Assembly (NCBI GenBank): GCA_013339765.2
Contig: CM023448.1
Coordinates: 326,459,441 to 326,523,440, forward strand
Length of the DNA: 64,000 nucleotides
From: Haemaphysalis longicornis
Lineage: Eukaryota > Arthropoda > Arachnida > Ixodida > Ixodidae
Direction of reading: 5' to 3'
The notes beneath the pieces are model-generated. The model did no database searches, was not told the origin of the DNA, and worked only from the letters and a program-made list of their open reading frames with translations. Shown in pieces: positions 13,641 to 29,570 of this stretch. The translations under genes were made by a program, and so were the position numbers. How positions within the stretch are numbered: the stretch's first letter is position 1; every line of letters begins with the position of its first letter.

Positions 13641-13686
13641 TAATACAAAACGTAACTAGCATACAACGAAAATAACAACAGCAACA

Positions 13687-13701
13687 ATCAATCAATCAAT
13701 C

Positions 13702-13798
<97 letters not shown>
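13687..13798. repeat. (CAAT)n tail of the LINE at 13799
   Basis: Tetranucleotide array directly at the 3' end of the LINE on -. In LINE sense it reads (ATTG)n. Confidence 0.95.
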
Positions 13799-14299
13799 CC
13801 TTTATTAAAGTGCCCAGGAACAGCCGAAGCGTTCGTGCTGGCGCACTGAGAGCCTAGAGGGGGGGAAAAAGGCCGCATTGAAATACACCAGCGGCTGTCA
13901 CATAAACAGCCAGTAAAAAAGGAGGGTGAGTGAAGAACAATTAAAAAACGCGAAATACTACCGACAATAAAATTAAAATTGGTATCCAACGTACATTACA
14001 TGACTAACAGAGACTGTAAATTATGGTACATTGCAGAAACGCATCGTACAAGAACCATAGCAATACGATGAAGCATCAGTTACACAAAAATGTATGAAAC
14101 AAAACAAAGAAAATATTTATAACTATTCACAGAAACTGACAATCTATAGAAACATTTGTTACTGTGGTCTGCCTGGGCCCCTTAAAAATATGAATGAAGA
14201 GTTTACTACAGAAGTGTTTGATAGTACATACAACAATTACGCCCGGAGCATCAAACTCACACACGGAGAAATAAGAAGATAATCTGTGAAAAAACAAAC

Positions 14300-16700
14300 A
14301 CATGAGGAAAATAACGGAAGAACACGAGTACTGTCGAAATGAAGTTAGCGCGCCACGGAGGCATATTCAAGATGAGGAATGCAAAGTTCCATAAAAAGTT
14401 TTAGGAACCAATGAGGGGACTGGAAGTCTCGTGAAAACCTGCATACAGCACCAAGCGAGCGGAGCGCCCGCCCAGTCAGTTGAGTGACATGAGGCGAGAA
14501 AGTTTGATCTCGTCGACTCTATACAGAAAACCGTCATCATTACTGTAGCGAAAGAAAAGGGGGTTCGTTTTTCGGGTATAAGACATGACCTTTGTTTTCG
14601 CAGGATTAAGATTTAATCTGTTATCTGAGCACTATTTAGCATAGGAGAATATATCTTGCTGCAGGGCAACACAGTCATCGATGGACTTTATACGTCTGAA
14701 TATTTTGATATCGTCAGCGTAGAGAAGAAAAGAAGACTTTTTAATTGCGGCTGACACATCGTTTACAAAATTGGAGAACAAGAGAGGGCCCAACATAGAG
14801 CCTTGGGGCACACCGCTTGTTGATCTATACATAGAGGACGTCTGCCCATTAACGCTAACGAAGCTGAACCGATTGCTTATATAGCTACCCAGCAATGCCA
14901 CGAGTGGTGTATCAATGCCGGAATGCAAAAGCTTATCAAGCAACAACGCGTGGCAGACAACATCAAATGCTTTGCTCAGGTCACAGTAGACAACGTCCAA
15001 CTCGCCTCGCTCGAAATGTGCAGCGGAGGCCTGCTCCATGAAGCAGGCAAGATTAGTTGTTGTCGACGTTCCTGACATAAAACCATGTTGTTTACTTGTA
15101 AGAAACTGCTGTACAGAACTTGACAATACCTTGTGCGGTGCTTCCTCAAAAAGCTTGGAGGCTGCACAAAGGAGACAAACTGCTCTATAGTTTTTTGCAT
15201 CACATTTGGTGCCTTTCTTGAAAATGGGGCGCACTCGAGAAATTTTTCACTTACGGGGAAATATGTTTGTTTTTAGACCGTGATTGAATATTGCAGTTAA
15301 AACAGGAACAAAAATGCTGCTGAATGTTTTTAAAATAGCTGGAGGTATCCCGTCAGGGCCACACGACAGCGACGGTTTCATGCGCCTTAGACTCTGAAGC
15401 ACCAACTGCTCGTCCATTTGTATAAGCTAGAACCCTGTACATCATTCAACATTACGTTTATTTCACTGTCATCGCGCTTGCCATATGTAGTACTAAATTA
15501 CTGCGCAAAATGGTTGGCAACATCACGAACTTCTTTCCCAGATGAATCAACAAGACGGATTTGCTCATGTGAGTTATTGTTACGGGATCGAATGTATCTC
15601 CAGAATGTTGCAGGCTGGGAATTAACGCTGCTCTCCACAGAATCAAGATAAGAGCGCTGGTCCTGCTCATAAAGACTTTTACGTGTTTTACGGTAAGAGT
15701 GGAAGTCCTCTTTCCATTCATCAAGCCCGCTTTTCTTATATTTTCTGAGGCAGCGGTCTTTTAACTTAAGGGTGGAACGAAGTTCATTAGAAAACCAAAA
15801 GGGGTGTTTTGAATGGCATGCTTTGCACTTGAGTATAAACTGATTCATGCCGCTTTTGACTATTTCAGTGAACCGCTCGACCTGCGCATCGCAATCAGGG
15901 AGTTCTTGAATTTCCAACCAATCGAACGATGAAAAAAAGTTATACGAGCCAATGTAATCACCACGGGCGTAACAGTAGGGAGGGAATTCATTATTCTTCC
16001 GTGTAGTACTGCAACGCTGAATCGAGACGGGAGCAGAAACTAGAAAATGAGGATGAAGCTTGTCGGGCTTGACAAAAGAGATGTCAAACAACGATACTCG
16101 CGCGTTTTGAATGTCTGAAAAGCAAATATCTGAGGTTTTTTGAGAGCTGTTTTTGATATTATTAAGTTGCACCATGGATGTGAAGTCTACGAAGTCTAAA
16201 ATCATGCTGGATATCTGCTGTACGTAATAATTGTACTGTTGATGGGTAAGATGTTCCCATTGTACACCCGGTGCATTGAAATCGCTCAGAATGATATGCT
16301 GGTGATTCGGATGTGATGAGCAAACTTCTTCTACAGATGTAAGGAGCTTTTTAAACGACGTTATAGGAACATCAGGTGGAATGTAAGACGCCCCTAGTAA
16401 AAACTTCTCACCGCCAGTCAGACGAATGTCCAGCCAGACAGACTCATTGTCGCCCTCAAGTTCATGACGCCGCATAGATTGAAAAGCGCTATCGACCGCA
16501 ACTAACACCCCCCCCCCTCCCTTTTGTTTCACCCCAGAAAAGTCCCTATCTTTGCGGAAAAGTTGGTAATTTTTTTGAAAAATAATCCTAATAGCTAATG
16601 TCATCAGAAAGCCAGGTTTCAGAAAAACCAATAATCGGAAAATTTGAAGAAATCGCATTTGAAAAGAGTTCAGTCGCTTTGATGCGAAAGCCGCGCGCAT
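14300..16700 (-). pseudogene. LINE ORF2 remnant: endonuclease and reverse transcriptase
   Basis: An open stretch at 15498-16700 holds an apurinic-type endonuclease (SDFNAPGVQWE near 16275, where the usual Gly before DFN is Ser) and the linker up to VRDVANHFAQ. The next open stretch (14632-15234) carries RT motifs: SKAFDVVCHALLLDKL near 14960, TSGVPQGSMLGPLLF near 14805, and catalytic LLYADDIKIF near 14710. Frame breaks at about 15240-15490 and a stop after SYAK separate the pieces. The encoded enzyme would nick the target and prime reverse transcription, but this copy is inactive unless the frameshifts are sequencing errors. Confidence 0.87.
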
Positions 16701-16739
16701 TCTAATAATAGATGTCCACCCTTTCGCATCTTTTAGTCG

Positions 16740-16870
16740 TCATTTTGAACATCGGTGGGACATACCATGTCGGCATGCAGCTTGCCACGGAAGGGTTTGT
16801 AAAGCCTGCCCTTGGGCCAGAAGAAAATATCACCCAGGCGCTGGAAAGAGACTTCGTCGACAGTCACACA
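16740..16870 (-). pseudogene. LINE ORF1, C-terminal end
   Basis: On -, an open frame reads a short peptide (SFQRLGDIFFWPKGRLYKPF ...) ending at a stop about 16740, just before the endonuclease frame. Its position suits the end of a LINE ORF1. Only some 40 residues remain and no motif can be named. Confidence 0.4.
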
Positions 16871-16871
16871 T

Positions 16872-19550
<2,679 letters not shown>

Positions 19551-19563
19551 ACTGACCGTCTGA

Positions 19564-19663
<100 letters not shown>

Positions 19664-19800
19664 TGGTTTATTAACGCGCACGGTGACAGCTGATAGGCCT
19701 CTCTACTGGTGGCACCCGTATTAAAACCGAAAAACAAACAAAACAATATTGTGCAGGACAATGAATACACAATGAAACTTGAACATAAACTGCCATGATA
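19664..19800 (-). mobile_element. 3' end fragment of a LINE
   Basis: Begins TGGTTTATTAACGCGCACGG next to the tail, with the same layout as the LINE ends at 13799 and 17001 (TTTATTAA, then a GGTGACAGC/GGAACAGCC block, then a GCTGGCGCA-like block). No coding region remains. Confidence 0.6.
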
Positions 19801-22800
19801 CAGCAAAAAAAAAACATAATTTTGCCATACAGATCAATGTGTACGTGTATTCACTACGGGGAGGACAATAATTCGCAAGGCGCGGGCGCCGCGCAGTGGC
19901 AGGAGGAGAAATCACTCCATGGAGGATCGGCGAGCGACGAAAACGTCTGCCGCACGCCCGCACGTTGGCCGGCAGCGTTTGCCTGTAGTATCACAGGGAT
20001 TTCGACGCCGTTTTCACGTGATAACAAGCACAACGTTCACCGGATGCATGTTACGTTCTAAAGGGTCACGTGCTTGATACACCGCGTGCAAGAGATTTCA
20101 ACGCGCTGCACGAAAACTAGGAACCGAAACACGAACCGAACACAGTGCGCATGGTGTGTTTTGTGATGTTTTAGTTCCTCGTCTTCGTGCAATGCTTCTA
20201 AATCCTTGCAATTATGTACCAACTCGTCTAAACAACAACTCTGGCGTTACAGGGCGGACGCCTTTAGTTTCCGTCACCCTTACTTGACGTTTGTATGCAT
20301 GTCACAAGTTCGATCCAGGTCGCAGATGTCCGTCGCCCTAATCGTGCAAGGAGCGGTAACAACGTTGCTATAATTTTATTTTCTTCGTGCTCATGTTCTT
20401 ACATAGCAAATCAAGGGTCTGAGAGCGCAGGCATAAGACATTTTAGTAGTGAGATGTTACGCTGAACCATACTCTGTTTCCAAAACCTACCGCTGTTGAC
20501 CGTTTCGTTGCTTTGCGCATCGTGCGTTGTGCGGACGCGTTTTCAGATAATACGGGCTCATATTAACAAAGCTTTTTTGCACGTACGACACCGGGAGGGC
20601 AGTTTGTGATTTGGGGGCACCTTGGCCATCACCTCACATTTCACAGACAACAGGCTTGCCCAGGCGCGCAAGTTCAGAACCAGCATTACAATTAATGATT
20701 TACCCACAAAGATCTTTTTGTTTCTTCCTTGCATTTCCTTGTTTCAGGGAGCCGCTTCTAGCAATGCAGAAAACGTTAGGTGATAGTAAGAAAGCAGCTC
20801 AAGCTGGTTAGCAGGTTAACATTCTGAAGTTTAATTTCAAACGTTTAATCAGCTCCAATCTGCAGCCGCAAAATTGTCTTGGCTGGTTCGGATGTGTTTT
20901 TTTTTTCTTTATAAGCAGCATCCAACGCTCTACTAATAGCGTGCCTTATCAAAATATTAGTTTTAGTAGGGGGCAATGCGACCACGACTGCCACGGCGTC
21001 CACCGCTCGGTATTGTTTTAAACAAAAAGAAAACGTCCCACGTAGGTAGTTTGATTGGAAACGTTTATATCATTGCCTTCGCTGGTGGTAAAACAGACTT
21101 AGTGGGAAACTATTACTATTCACGTTGGCCAGGCCATTGACTTGCGTGTTCTGCAAGGAGCGACACATCGTACTATATACCGAGCGGTATACTATGAAAA
21201 TGTCTTATACAGACAGGATTTGTCAGGTAAGCGGGCGTTAAAAAAAGCTCGCGTACTCTGATAAGTCCACCCCGCTAATAAGCGAGCTCTAATAATTGTG
21301 GTTGTGGCTAGTGAACCAGTGATATTTGCAGGCAGAAACTTTGTAGCGTCACAGATGGAGCGCTGGCAGCCTTACCAGCCGCAGCAAGCGACGTGAGCGG
21401 CTTTTGCCATATCTCTTCCTTCGCTTGTGGGCCGAAGTGTTGTTCTTTAGTTCTAATGTGTCGCGTAATATCTAAGTTAATGACAGCCGTTAAAATCTGG
21501 CGTCACCGCCACAAAACGACGTTAAAAAGTAGAGCTACCCCCTTTGCTTTCAACGAGCACATAGGCGGCGGCCCGTAGAGGGAGCCATGAGGGAACCCCC
21601 CGATCCTTCTTAGGACAGCCATCTTGGATCGCTTCGCGCGCCTCCTATAGGGCGTGCCCCTTGCGAATCCTTAACATAGACAACATAACAAAAGTGAGAA
21701 CGAAAGGTCCTTAACACGGGCAGCATTCTAACTGCAACAAAACAATGCACGCGGGAAAACAACACTCCAGTTACTACCATAGAAAAAAAAAATTTCATCT
21801 GACCGGACAACGAAAGATGTGCAGTTTCATGGGAGAGAATAAGAGCGTAAGCGAAGGGACCCTGCATATAATCTCCCTTCAGCCATTCAAATCAGTTCCG
21901 CTTATTCGTTCCTCCGCAAGCCCATATGCATGAGCGGAGTCACCTTTCGGAACCAGCAGCAATGCTCCGACTAATTCCATCAAGATCTGGCAAGATGAAA
22001 CTGTATAAGCTATAACTAAGAGTTCATCATGCAAGCAAAATGGAATGCGGCACTCCCTGGTTGCTACGTTTTGTTTGGCTCTGACGAAATTCATAAATAA
22101 ATTATTTATTTATTTATTTCCTCGTTGATTATAGAGTGTGGTTCAGGATGAAAAAAAAATAGAGCCAGTTTCATATTCTGCCCCCGTTCGTCTGTTGCTT
22201 TGATCAACCTTTTTGCCATGAGGCGTTATCGTATACCAAGTAACCTTAGCCCCCCTTTTGACCGACTTTGAAACTGACATAACCGACGCACGTCTTTATA
22301 GCGCATTATAAAGGTCAAACGACACCGTCATTGTCGTTAGACATGGTTTCACCGTTACGTGGCCGGCTGGGATTTTTTTTCTCTTAGCTTCCGCAGCCAT
22401 TGCACGTCTTCAGGGCACCGTTACCGAAAACTAGGCTCAGCACCGAACGGGCACTGCAGTTCCGATTTCAGGTCACACAAACGCCCGAAAGCACACAAGT
22501 CATAACTCTTACCGGAGTATCGTTTACGGAGCACGGAGCAAAAAGTCCCCCCTTGTAGGCGGTTTTTATTACTGCTATTGTATATTCAACGTCGTTCTAG
22601 TTTTTGTTTTATTTCCTTGCGGATCAAAGGCAGAAAATGGCGACCGCGATGCCTCATGGCAGAAATGTTTTTTTTTTTTTAAGTGCAATACCGTTCAATG
22701 GGGACTTCGGTACGTGCGACTTTTATGGTTCGTTTACGGTTTAGAATCACGTAGCTCATCCCAAACCATTTTTTGGAATTGATTAGAATACCTAACAACA

Positions 22801-23212
22801 TGTTCTTACACAAAGAAAGCATAAATAACCAAAGCTTTACATTCTTGAGAAAACTGCTTAACATCGTAGTTTTTCTTTTAAATAATATTTTAAATAAGGA
22901 GGTCCTGCCAGCGGTTTCTTACCTTGGGGCACGGAGGAAGAAGTATTTGAGGAGGGGAATCTGCCGGGCTGGTACAGCGCGGGCGTACGGCGCGTTAATG
23001 TCACTGTCTGGCGAGGAGGAAATGCAGCTTTCGGAGCAGAACAACAGATGGCGCGTCAACCGCGTTTCCATAGTTTACCTGTTCTTCTACGGACGCGACT
23101 TACAAAAATCGTAATATGATCGAATATATTGTGGAAATTGCCAGATTTCTTTCTGTAAAATAAACAAATAGAAGCCTGGGCATTTTAGCAGCAGCTATTA
23201 ATAAATACTGCC
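19801..23212. other. Long unannotated stretch
   Basis: I find no gene and no convincing transposon end. Minor items are T and A runs (20899, 22669), a TTTA microsatellite (22096-22118) and a CCATCTTGG motif near 21620. Short ORFs are scattered and unremarkable. Confidence 0.45.
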
Positions 23213-23890
23213 CTAGTTACAAGCTGTACCGCGCTTGAAACGGTGCACTAAGAAGGAATCCCGGAGCAGACGACGTCTGCCGGCGCCGCTTTCCCGCCAC
23301 GAATGGTTCACTCTCGCCACTCTCGCGGGCGAGTTCTCAGATTTGCGCGCGCTTTTCATGTTGCACAGGCAGGGCCGCGAAGTTAGGACAGTCTGAATAC
23401 GAACTAATGGCGTACAGGACAAGAACCAACATTCACTGGAACTAATCATACCTAGATTCTCAACCACGTGTTTTCTTTTGGTTTCGCGTTCTAGAAAAAT
23501 CCAAGCCCCTTCGTCTTACGACAGCGATGTTGAGACGCGAAGATTTCTTCCACCGCAAACCGACTCCAATGAAAGTTCAGTCGCGCGAGAGATTCGTCGG
23601 AGATTCGTCGGCGTCGTCTGCCCATGACGGCAGCCGGCTATGCACTGGCTGACCTTGAACAGGCGCGCCTTTTCCCTCTGGCGCCTCGCGATAGAGGGCG
23701 CATCGGTGCCGTGCCCGGCAGAGCTCTGGAGCCCGGCGCCGTGACTTTATCGCGCCGCCGGAGCAAGCCCTGTTGCGTCTCCTCAATAATTCTTGCTCCG
23801 TGCCTTGGGACCTCCACCTTGTATACCTACGTTATGTAATCGCATATCATTGTACATTTGAAATAAATTTTGAAACTTTGAAAAAAAAAA
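23213..23890 (+). other. Possible 3' end of a transcript or processed copy
   Basis: A GC-rich stretch ends in AATAAA (23861-23866), followed about 12 bp later by a run of 10 A (23881-23890). This is the layout of a polyadenylated 3' end or its retrocopy. I could not identify a reading frame for it. Confidence 0.25.
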
Positions 23891-25129
23891 TAATTGAGTG
23901 TAAACCAAAATTTTTGGTCCTTCTGCAAACTGTCTAATACGTTTAGTTGGTCTAATATAAATAGCTTTTCTAACTCATTTTTAAAAACATTCGTGCAATC
24001 TAAACTACCGGTCCTGAATAAACTTCTAAAAAAATGCGTGTGCACTTTGCATACCACAAATTCACGCTGAGACTTTGGGCACCGAACCTACATGACCCTA
24101 AATCCAGTACCGCCAGATGCAGCGCAGTGGGGAAGGGAAAGGGGGGGGGGGGGCTACAAATTAATTTGCACCACCTGAAGCTCCTTCAACATTCAGGGAT
24201 AAAGACTGGCGCTTTTATATTGCCGCCTCTGTCATTAAAACGCTAGCCGAGGCTTAAGCCGTCACCTTGCGCTCAGCATACATCTTTCAGCCACTGGGCC
24301 ACCTGTAATACTCAGGTATATTTGCAATTACAAATTAGTTCTAAATGCTTCATGCTCAAGGCCTCGGCGAAGTTGGTATTCGGAAGAGCGATCATGTCTG
24401 TTTCGCTCTGTCAATGGCAGCGTCGTCAGGCATCGTAGAATCCACGCAATACGGCTGCTGATTGATGGTTTGAAACTTCTTACTTGACAAAACTTCTTAC
24501 TTGACACATAAAATCGAGTGTTTTGCGAGTGCAAGCCCGATATGCAGATTTTGTGTGCGCGCGCGAGTGTGCGTGTGCACGCGTGGGGAATTTACTGCAG
24601 TAAACGCCCTTAAATACCGATGTAAACGTCTGAAGCGACGAACATTTGCGGCAAAGGAACATAGGCAGTAGCGTGAAACAACGTAAGAAGCGACTCCTCA
24701 GCCTGGTAGTGAAGGAACATCTATGTCTGTCAGTCTGTCCCGACAACTCGCCTAGTTCTTTACTAACGGCTTCAACCATTTAAACAGCACAGTTTCGATG
24801 ACCATACCGTCAATTCAAAATAACAAAAACATGAAACCTAACAAGCTTATTTTTGTTACGTGGTCTATAAATCAACACAGCCGATAATTAATAAATGGAT
24901 CCATTAGGCCCTACCGAACATATCGGTTAAAGTATCTGACGCTGCAGCACTAGGACCTATCGACCTTACGTCGTTTTTCATCTCAGCCGACACATCTAGC
25001 TGTCGGGGAGCGCCCGACAAACGCCAACTTGGCCGAATAACTGCGGCATTTAGAGGGTCGTATATCCTCCGGCACTTAGTAAGCACGGCTGGCCGGAGGA
25101 AGAGGGAATTAGAAAAACCTTGGACGATC
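23891..25129. other. Unannotated spacer
   Basis: Contains a G run (24141-24153) and otherwise nothing I recognise. Confidence 0.45.
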
Positions 25130-25400
25130 TGCTTTCAGGGGCGAAACCTCTTAGGGGCTCGGGCTGTCAGCTTCTCCTGTCGCCGTCGTCGTTTCATGTA
25201 GTAACGGTACTAAAACACCGGTACACTAGTTTTCCAACGCTTCGCGGTAGAACGTAACGCGTACTAAAAGAACACACACGCTTTCCGAAGCCTCGCGATA
25301 GGACGTTTCGTCCCCGTGGGCAAAAACGCGTAGTAAAAAAAACAAACCGGGACACTCGTTTTCCAACGCCTCGCGCTAGAACGCTTCGTGCTTCAAAGTT
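25130..25400 (+). repeat. Dispersed repeat with internal tandem units, copy 1
   Basis: Starts with an AGGGGCGAAACCTCTTAGGG block, then three imperfect units each containing an ACTAAAA-type block and CGTTTTCCAACGCCTCGCG. A reversed copy lies at 54192-54370. The family is common-looking but I cannot name it; no ORF. Confidence 0.65.
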
Positions 25401-25424
25401 TGCTCAAAAGGGTCACCAATAGGA

Positions 25425-26678
25425 ACTCAGGTTTGACCGAGCAGAATAGGGTTCGCCTAATCCAACCTTCGTCGTGAGCACAATACTTTACTCGATTCCA
25501 TACCTTAAACTAACAGCTGCCGAAACCTACAAAATTGATGTCCTCATTAGACGCGCCTACAAGGCAGCACTACGTCTTCCCCCCGGCACGTCCACTGCCA
25601 AACTGGAAGGGTTAGGCCTTCACAGCAAGGCCAGCGAACTAGTTGAAGCCCACCTAATGGGACAGTACGAACGCCTCGCTCGCACACCCACAGGGAGACA
25701 CATACTCAGCAAACTAGGAATAGGATATCACACACTATATCAGGACGCGAAAACAGTTCCCCCAAGTATTCACTCTCATATTGTAGCCAAACCGCTCCCC
25801 CGCAACATGCACCCCACGTACCACTCCGAGCGCAGGAAACAACGAGCCCGCGCCCTGCACAAGAAGTATAAAAATGATCCGCAAGTCGTGTACGTCGATG
25901 CAGCAGAGTACAGACACAAGGAGGCTTTCACCGCAATCGCCGTACAAAATTACCCCCAACACCAGCATTCTCGATTCTATAACAATCCGGACGCCCATCC
26001 CAGAACCGGCGGAAGAGGCAGCAATAGCGCTCGCCCTTTCACTCACCCCCACACCCGCAGCAATCATTTACAGATTCTAAAACTGCTCTCCAAAATTTTG
26101 CCGCTGGTCGCATATCCCCAACGGCGCTCAAAATTTTGCTCAGGAACCCCCCGCAATCCCCAGTACAACTGATCTGGACCCCCGCGCATTCTGGGCTCGA
26201 GGGAAACGAGGCGGCCCATGACCTAGCCCGAGGATTTACTATCCGGGCAGGGCCGAACCCGTATCCTTACCACGGAGCCCGGTCCGCGCGGGACCGTCTG
26301 ATCGGTTTTCACGATATTACCACCTACTATCTCCTCTCCCGCCAGATCTATCCTCGGGCGGACAAATCCCTGACATCAGAGCAAAGCCACGTCTGGCGCC
26401 AACTCCAGACGGGAGTCCTTCCCAATCCGGCCACCATGACCCATGTCCACCCCAGCCTCTATCCAACCTCGGCGTGCCCCTTATGTGGCGCCCATGCCAA
26501 CCTGGCCCACATCATGTGGGCATGCCCCCAGGACCCTTTCCCCGAAATCCCCTCCGAGGAGAGGTGGGAGGCCTCGCTTCGCAGCCCCGACCCGGACCTA
26601 CAGGTCCGCCTGGTCAAGAGGGCGGAAGAGGTCGCCGGAAGGCGCCAGCCAACGGCCACCACGGGACCACCAACCTAA
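25425..26678 (+). pseudogene. LINE ORF2 C-terminus: RNase H and CCHC zinc finger
   Basis: RT thumb and connection (IRRAYKAALRLPPGTST), then an RNase H domain beginning VVYVDAAEY (about 25887, first catalytic Asp), continuing in a shifted frame with EPAEEAAIALAL (catalytic Glu), and ending in the original order with IWTPAHSGLEGNEAAHDLAR (about 26171-26230). A C-terminal CPLCGAHANLAHIMWACP zinc finger lies near 26475. Frameshifts fall near 25970 and 26085. RNase H would remove the RNA template strand during reverse transcription. The assignment to an I-like clade rests on the RNase H and finger only. Confidence 0.82.
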
Positions 26679-26800
26679 GCCAAGGAGAAGACGTCCAGGA
26701 CGGGGCGGGCCTTCAGCCCGTTACCTGCCACCACCAAGAGGACTTCGATTCTCCTCGAGCCACTTCCTCAAAATAAAGTCTCTCTCTCTCTCTCTTTCAA
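25425..26800 (+). mobile_element. 5'-truncated RNase H-bearing LINE (I-group-like)
   Basis: Only the 3' part of ORF2 remains. The 3' end is AATAAAGT followed by (TC)n (26774-26797), matching the AATAAAGTTGTTCC(TCC)n end of the longer relative at 42945-46800. Confidence 0.82.
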
Positions 26801-27865
26801 AGACACGCGACTTTTACAGCAAATCTGCACACACCTCTACCCCCACCGGTTTCATCTCAGTGCGCAAAAACGCCAAGGCGTCAAGAATACACATACACTG
26901 CATGCTTCGCCCCTACCCACGTTTCACTTTAGTGGAGATGGCCCGGGATTTTTTTTTTCTTTTGCATGCGGCTACTATCGATAGGCATAGTCGCGTTCCC
27001 TTTTTCAGACCATTGGCCCCTCGACAGCGATCGGGTGTACGCCTTCGGTACTCTTCTGCTCGGTCGATCGAATACGCACTCGCCAGTGCCACCAAGCCTA
27101 GTGGAGCGTCAACGGATGAAAGGGGAAAAAAATGTGCGGAGGTGTGTTTCTGGGCAGTATGGCTGTGTGATGCCGGAACCATTACGCAAACTTGGCATGA
27201 ATTTTTTTTTCGCTGATTTTGGTGTGATTTTTTCAGTGAATAGCAGTAAGCCCTCTTCCCCCCGCCCAACCCCCCCCCCCCCCCTACACACACACACACA
27301 CTTTTCTTTTGCCGTGCCTTCCCCGATTTAGCTCACTGTAGAAGACAGAGAATAGAGGGTGGCAAGAATGTCGCCTCAAATAGTATACGCTGTTCTCGTC
27401 AAACGCCTCATCACGCTCTTGTATTGACCCATGCGGCCACCTAGAGCCACTAAATAAGCTAGTGGCTCTAGGGCCACCGGTTCAGTTCAGTCGCAGCACA
27501 TGCTACACGAACGCCGTTCCATGCTGGAAACCACGAGGCCGCGTTGCTCCTCGTTTTATGCATTCTTGTGGAACTTACCTTACATTTTTCGTTCAGCCCC
27601 AGTCACACTACCCTTTGTACTACCTGTCATACACCTCGTCGAATTTCTCGTCACACTCCTCACCAAATCCGAAAAAAACTTAGTCATCTTCCTTGTCTAA
27701 TCCTACACACATTACTATTCGAAATTTCTCACTTGCGGGCTGGGAGGTGTGGACACTCAGGTAAGGGCTCTCCACAGTGAGCGTATCTGTATTTGCAAAT
27801 GAAAAATGTGGGTATGTTGCGGACAAAAGCGATCATGCACCCGCTTGCCAGTGTTTTGACGTGAG
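26801..27865. other. Spacer with C run and (CA)n
   Basis: A 15-C run (27270-27284) runs into (AC)n (27286-27301), the same compound as at 36077-36112. No gene seen. Confidence 0.5.
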
Positions 27866-29570
27866 GGGACCCTGCAACCCTGCAATGTTTGCAGAGTGCA
27901 GTCAATCAACACACCCAGTACTTAGATGAGGGGTCGCAAAGTACCTCATCCAAACACTACTGCCCATCAAATAGCTTAAAAATTTGCTCAAAATATTTTT
28001 CTCTCTTTCCCGGTCTTGGCGTTCTTCGACCGCTGTAATTACGTCATTACACCGGTGTAGCAGCTATTGACGGGCCTTCCTCCAATTGCAGCAATGAACG
28101 CATTCTATAGCCACTTAAAAAAATAATACTATTATTACTGAAGAAAGCCACAAAAGCAAAGTCGGAACGGAAGGCGTATCTGCTGCGATCGGCGAGCAAA
28201 TCACCCAGTGCCGCTCCGTGATGGCGATAACTGTAGCTTTCGCAGTGCTCCCAGACGCGAAGGAAAGAGGGAAAGCGTTTATCGGAAGTGTTGCAGAGTT
28301 TGCAACACTTGCAACACTTTTTTCAACTTTTTTCAAAATCTTGAATGCTTGCAGAATGTAGTCAACCAACACATCCAGTACTTACTATTGGGGGGTCGCA
28401 AAGAACCGCAGCCAAGAATTACTGCTCTATGCACATCAGATAATTTAGAAATTTGCGCAAAACATTTTAGGTGCGGAGTACCTTAGGACCTCACAATGTC
28501 CGTCCGCGTCCGTGCATATAGCATTTACAATCGCAAAAAATCACACGGGCACTGGCAGGATTCGGTAGACCAGTCTTAGTTAGTGTCAGTCGTCGTACCC
28601 ACTGGGCTACGACATTGAGTTAGTACCCAAGAGTCAAACGGCTTACTCCCTCGCCTGTAACGGTGCGGAGTACCTTAGGACCTCCCAATGTCCGTCCGCG
28701 TCCATCGGTTCGCACACCACCATGAAGCGAAAATCAAGCGAAATTCGATTTGAGCCGTGAGTTGCAGTTTCATTTAGGGAACAATCAAGGTGCAACTCAC
28801 GGCTCAAATCGAATGACGGTCGGGGCGCAAATAGGATGTCACTCGGGGCGCAACTTGGATGTCATTTCGAGTCCCGTACTCTGCACCCTGGCCATCATCC
28901 ACGGAGTGGATATGCTGCCATTTTTTTCTCTCTTTCCTGGTCTTGGCATTCTTCAACCGCTGGAATTACGTCAGTACAGCGGTGTAGCGGATATTTGTCG
29001 TCTTTACTTCAGTGGCAACAATGAACGCATTAGATAGCCACTTTAAAAATAAAGCCACAAAAGCAAAGCACAAACGGAAGGCGCATCTGCTGAGACGAGC
29101 AAACAGGTCACCGGTAAAAAGCGCAAAGGCTCATGGGTACGTCGTCTGCTCCCGCCACTTCCGGTTCGAGATCTCGCCTGGCCTCCCGCACGCGGGCTGC
29201 TATCACGGGCGTTTATGCGTGCTGTTAATTTGTCACGGAGTTCTTACATTTCAGAGAAGCCCCTAGTAGGATTCATCATTGCTTTACATTGAATGCACGA
29301 TGCATGAGCGTTTTGTTTTTGGTGGAAACAGATAAACAATAAGCACACGCGCGCGTGAAAGCCGCCGGCGTACGGGAGAGCAGGAGAACTCTCAAACCGG
29401 AAGTGGCGGAACTCCGTGGGATCAGACAATGCACCCACGAGCCTTTGCGGTTTTTACCGGTCACCTATTACCGCTCCGTGCTGGCGATAACTATGGCTTT
29501 TGCAGTACTTGCAGATGCGAAAGACAGAATGAAAGCGTTTATCGGGAGTGTTGCAGAGTCCCTTTAAGAT
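27866..29570. mobile_element. Composite TTAA-type MITE cluster
   Basis: The left edge reads GGGGACCCTGCAA and the right edge GTGTTGCAGAGTCCCTTTAA, the tips of the element at 54718-55535. Inside, 27995-28300 is repeated at 28924-29570, but the second copy carries an extra 350 bp (29110-29460) whose arms are inverted repeats (about 29104-29230 and 29340-29470). Also 27887-27993 is repeated at 28350-28468, and 28471-28518 at 28662-28706. No transposase is present. Confidence 0.6.
28743..28814. repeat. Perfect 24-bp inverted repeat (hairpin)
   Basis: Arms 28743-28766 and 28791-28814 are exact reverse complements (core TTTGAGCCGTGAGTTGCA) around a 24-base loop. Two short direct repeats (CGGGGCGCAA ... 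GGATGTCA) follow. Confidence 0.9.
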
